From Alphaproteobacteria bacterium MarineAlpha6_Bin2 (lineage in GTDB: Bacteria > Pseudomonadota > Alphaproteobacteria > GCA-002720895), in assembly GCA_002937815.1 (NCBI GenBank), contig PTKQ01000014.1, forward strand, positions 1 through 8,370: a DNA stretch of 8,370 bases, written 5' to 3'. Positions within the stretch are counted from its first letter, which is position 1. Every line of letters starts with the position of its first letter. Below are positions 6,482 to 8,370 of this stretch, piece after piece. Both the position numbers and the translations under genes were made by a program. Under the pieces are notes generated by a model. It was not told where the DNA came from and did not search any database. It saw only the letters and a program-made list of their open reading frames with translations.

Positions 6482-7378
6482 ATGGATATAAATAAAATAA
6501 AAAAAAGTGGAAAATTAGCTATAGCCAATGCTTTAGTTGAAATAGAACAAAATCCATTTCATAAAAAAACTTTATTATTACTTTCTCAAGCATATAAATC
6601 TGAAAATGGATATATTTTAGGAATAACAGGTCCACCAGGAGTTGGAAAATCTAGTTTAATAAAAAATTTAATTAATCATTATAGAAATAAACAAAAAACA
6701 GTTTCAGTAGTAGCTGTCGATCCTTCTTCTAAAAAAACAGGAGGAGCGTTATTGGGTGATAGAATTAGACTTGAATCCAATCCAGATGATAAAGGATTAT
6801 TTATACGATCAATGGCTGCTAAAGATAAATTAGGAGGGCTAGCATCTATTACATTATCGTCAGTTTTTTTATTAAATGCTATTTTTGATTTTACAATAAT
6901 TGAAACGGTAGGGGTAGGGCAATCTGAAACGGATATCGCTAATATTGCTGATACAGTTTTATTTTGTGTGCAACCAGGGTCAGGAGATTCCTTACAGTTT
7001 ATGAAAGCTGGAATCGTTGAAATTCCAGATATAATTGCAATTACCAAATCAGATTTGGGTGAGGTTGCAACTAATACATTTAACGATATATCCAACTCTC
7101 TTGAATTTAGTGTTTTAGAAGATAAAAAAAAAGTTCCTATTATTAATATTTCTTCTAAGGAAAAGAAAAATATTGGAAATTTAATCAAATTGATTGATCA
7201 ACATAAAACCGATAATAGTTCCAAAATAATTAAAGAAAAAAAGAAATTAAAAAAAAGCATTTTTTGGTTAGAAGAATCAGTAAAAGAGCAATTTGGCATT
7301 AATGGTATCAAAAAGTTAAAGGAAATAAGAATTACAAAAAATTCTCCCTTCATGCAATATTTAGACTTAATTAAATAA
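6482..7378 (+). CDS. meaB: MeaB/ArgK-type G3E P-loop GTPase (B12 mutase chaperone)
   Basis: This 298-residue protein is a MeaB/ArgK-family GTPase of the G3E class. Known members protect or reload adenosylcobalamin-dependent mutases such as methylmalonyl-CoA mutase; the older name, LAO/AO transport kinase, is misleading. The Walker A motif is G50-P-P-G-V-G-K-S57. The family blocks V79-D-P-S-S83, G92-D-R94, R109-S-M-A and G118-G119-L-A follow, then E141-T-V-G-V-G-Q-S-E149 (Walker B/switch II) and Q164-P-G-S-G-D. The G4 guanine-specificity motif reads T188-K-S-D191 rather than NKxD. The protein is about 30 residues shorter than E. coli and Methylobacterium members, mostly through a short C-terminal dimerisation region. 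It lies 5 bases after glyS with no clear ribosome binding site. No mutase gene is in the window, so its partner is inferred to be elsewhere. Its stop overlaps the convergent ygfZ stop. Confidence 0.9.
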   Translation: MDINKIKKSGKLAIANALVEIEQNPFHKKTLLLLSQAYKSENGYILGITGPPGVGKSSLIKNLINHYRNKQKTVSVVAVDPSSKKTGGALLGDRIRLESNPDDKGLFIRSMAAKDKLGGLASITLSSVFLLNAIFDFTIIETVGVGQSETDIANIADTVLFCVQPGSGDSLQFMKAGIVEIPDIIAITKSDLGEVATNTFNDISNSLEFSVLEDKKKVPIINISSKEKKNIGNLIKLIDQHKTDNSSKIIKEKKKLKKSIFWLEESVKEQFGINGIKKLKEIRITKNSPFMQYLDLIK

Positions 7379-8222
7379 TTAAATAGTTTCCTTTCTTTTT
7401 AAGTTTTTCTGCTTTTTCTATTTCAATTAATCCTAATGCCCAATTTTTATGAAAAGAATATATAGTACCAATCATTTCTGTATTAATTTTAATGTCTCCT
7501 TTTTCTTTAAAGGACCCTTTAGATGATTTAATTGCATATAGTTTTTTTTTAATTTGGCCTTTATATTTCATTCTACTTGTTACTTCCTGTCCAATAAAAC
7601 AACCCTTTTTCCAACAAATTGTATTAATTTTATCAAAATTATTTTGAAGTAAATAAGCGTTATTATAAAGATTGTCTTTTTCTATATCCGGAATGCAGTT
7701 TATAATTCTTAATTTTTCATATTCGTCATAATTTTCATCTAGTTTTTTATCTTTTATTATTTTTTTAATTTTATTGTTATCATTTTCATTTAGGCATATT
7801 ATTCTACAACCTAAAATTAATTTTCTAGGATCATTAAAAATTATTACTTTATTTTTTATTTCAAAAAAACCTTCTTTTTGTAAAAGATTGAAAACTTTAT
7901 TAATAGATTTGCCATAAAATATGTAATATGAAAAAAAATTTTCTTTAGAAAATTTAATTTCTTGATTAATTTTATAAATATTTAATTTTTCTTCTAGAGT
8001 CTCTAAAGATTCTTTTGTAGTATCCAGATATATTTTTGACCCAACTTTAAATAAAAAAAAATCTTTTAATATTTTTCCTTGAGGAGATAATAAAGATGCA
8101 TAAATTGCTCGATTATTTTTTATTTTATTTATATCATTAGTAATAATTCCTTGTAAAAATGCGACGATATCTTTGCCAACAAAAGAGATTAGTGATCTAT
8201 TATTTAATTTACAATACAACAT
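7371..8222 (-). CDS. ygfZ: YgfZ/GcvT-like folate-binding protein
   Basis: This 283-residue protein is a YgfZ homologue, a tetrahydrofolate-binding relative of the glycine-cleavage T protein that helps make or repair certain Fe-S enzymes, including the tRNA-modifying enzyme MiaB in E. coli. The diagnostic signature is K206-G-C208-F-I-G-Q-E-V214 with R217 close behind; C208 is the conserved cysteine. The N-terminal folate-fold segment F22-L-Q-G-I-I-T-N-D30 and S46-P-Q-G-K50 are also typical. It is shorter than E. coli YgfZ (326 residues), in the range of alphaproteobacterial members, and the middle region (about 90-185) is weakly conserved and rich in Lys, Asn and Ile. The ATG at 8220-8222 puts the first strand correctly. 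It overlaps the MeaB gene tail to tail by 8 bases and diverges from the next glycosyltransferase over a 29-base spacer. Confidence 0.92.
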   Translation of the reverse strand: MLYCKLNNRSLISFVGKDIVAFLQGIITNDINKIKNNRAIYASLLSPQGKILKDFFLFKVGSKIYLDTTKESLETLEEKLNIYKINQEIKFSKENFFSYYIFYGKSINKVFNLLQKEGFFEIKNKVIIFNDPRKLILGCRIICLNENDNNKIKKIIKDKKLDENYDEYEKLRIINCIPDIEKDNLYNNAYLLQNNFDKINTICWKKGCFIGQEVTSRMKYKGQIKKKLYAIKSSKGSFKEKGDIKINTEMIGTIYSFHKNWALGLIEIEKAEKLKKKGNYLII

Positions 8223-8251
8223 ATAACAAAAATAATTATTAACTTATATAT
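8223..8251. promoter_or_regulatory. Very short divergent spacer between ygfZ and a GT9 gene
   Basis: Only 29 bases, nearly all A and T, separate two divergent starts. A perfect 10-base palindrome AATAATTATT lies at 8231-8240, and TATA-rich sequence (8245-8251) touches the plus-strand ATG. A TATAAG box on the minus strand (8243-8248) could serve ygfZ with its -35 region inside the neighbouring gene. Promoter function is inferred from layout only, and the palindrome may be chance in such A/T-rich DNA. Confidence 0.3.
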
Positions 8252-8370
8252 ATGAAAGTACTTTTTATAACTTCTACTAGAATAGGTGATGCAGTTTTAT
8301 CTACAAGCGTTTTAAATTATATAATAAAAAAATATCCATTGAGTTCTATTTTTTTAGCTTCCGGTGATGA
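8252..8370 (+). CDS. Glycosyltransferase family 9 protein, N-terminal part (cut by window edge)
   Basis: The reading frame is open from the ATG at 8252 to the window edge and gives 39 complete codons. The N-terminus reads M-K-V-L-F-I-T-S-T-R-I-G-D-A-V-L-S-T, the usual first strand and R-I-G-D loop of family 9 glycosyltransferases (heptosyltransferase-like), where the Asp (residue 13) matches the proposed catalytic base. It is followed by a helix and a second strand ending in ASGD. The remainder lies outside the window, so substrate and integrity cannot be judged. It is the second such enzyme here, the first being at 555-1598, and the two differ in this loop (RIGDAV against GIGDFL), so they are not a recent duplication. 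It is divergent from ygfZ. Confidence 0.8.
   Translation, partial: MKVLFITSTRIGDAVLSTSVLNYIIKKYPLSSIFLASGD

Noticed and set aside
6679..7188. Minus-strand open frame of 169 codons inside the MeaB gene
   Set aside because: It lies wholly antisense to a gene with clear GTPase motifs, has no recognisable domain and no ribosome binding site, and is a by-product of codon bias on the opposite strand.

Overview
The window is a very A+T-rich, densely packed stretch of bacterial chromosome. The genes point to an alphaproteobacterium with a streamlined genome, such as a Pelagibacterales (SAR11)-like or similar marine lineage. Three things support this: the very low G+C visible throughout; the neighbourhood of polyprenyl diphosphate synthase, a short S49 peptidase, glyQ and glyS, which I recall as typical of Alphaproteobacteria; and gene junctions of zero to a few bases or with overlapping ends. 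The lineage call is inference, because no rRNA or other decisive marker is present.

Layout. (1) Positions 10-1598, plus strand: a secreted cyclophilin-type peptidyl-prolyl isomerase, followed 14 bases later by a family 9 glycosyltransferase (heptosyltransferase-like). (2) Positions 1595-2617, minus strand: a long-chain polyprenyl diphosphate synthase (ispB-like) that meets the glycosyltransferase tail to tail with a 4-base overlap. (3) A 63-base divergent intergenic region. (4) Positions 2681-7378, plus strand: a tight run of S49 (SppA-like) peptidase, glyQ, glyS and a MeaB/ArgK-type GTPase, with one 11-base overlap and gaps of 6 and 5 bases, almost certainly one transcription unit. (5) Positions 7371-8222, minus strand: a YgfZ-type folate-binding protein overlapping the GTPase tail to tail by 8 bases. 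(6) A 29-base divergent spacer and then the first 39 codons of a second family 9 glycosyltransferase running off the right edge.

The genes are mostly housekeeping: translation (both subunits of tetrameric glycyl-tRNA synthetase), the quinone side chain (polyprenyl synthase), protein folding and proteolysis (cyclophilin, S49 peptidase), metallocofactor care (MeaB for B12-dependent mutases, YgfZ for Fe-S enzymes) and surface glycan synthesis (two GT9 enzymes). All coding sequences appear intact. No RNA gene, mobile element, CRISPR array or long repeat was seen, and no stretch over 300 bases lacks a gene. I found no convincing undescribed system. The points worth checking are the placement and sequence of the MeaB gene, the start of the polyprenyl synthase next to a ten-A run, a possible second start of the cyclophilin at its signal-peptide cleavage site, and the extreme compaction of the gene junctions.
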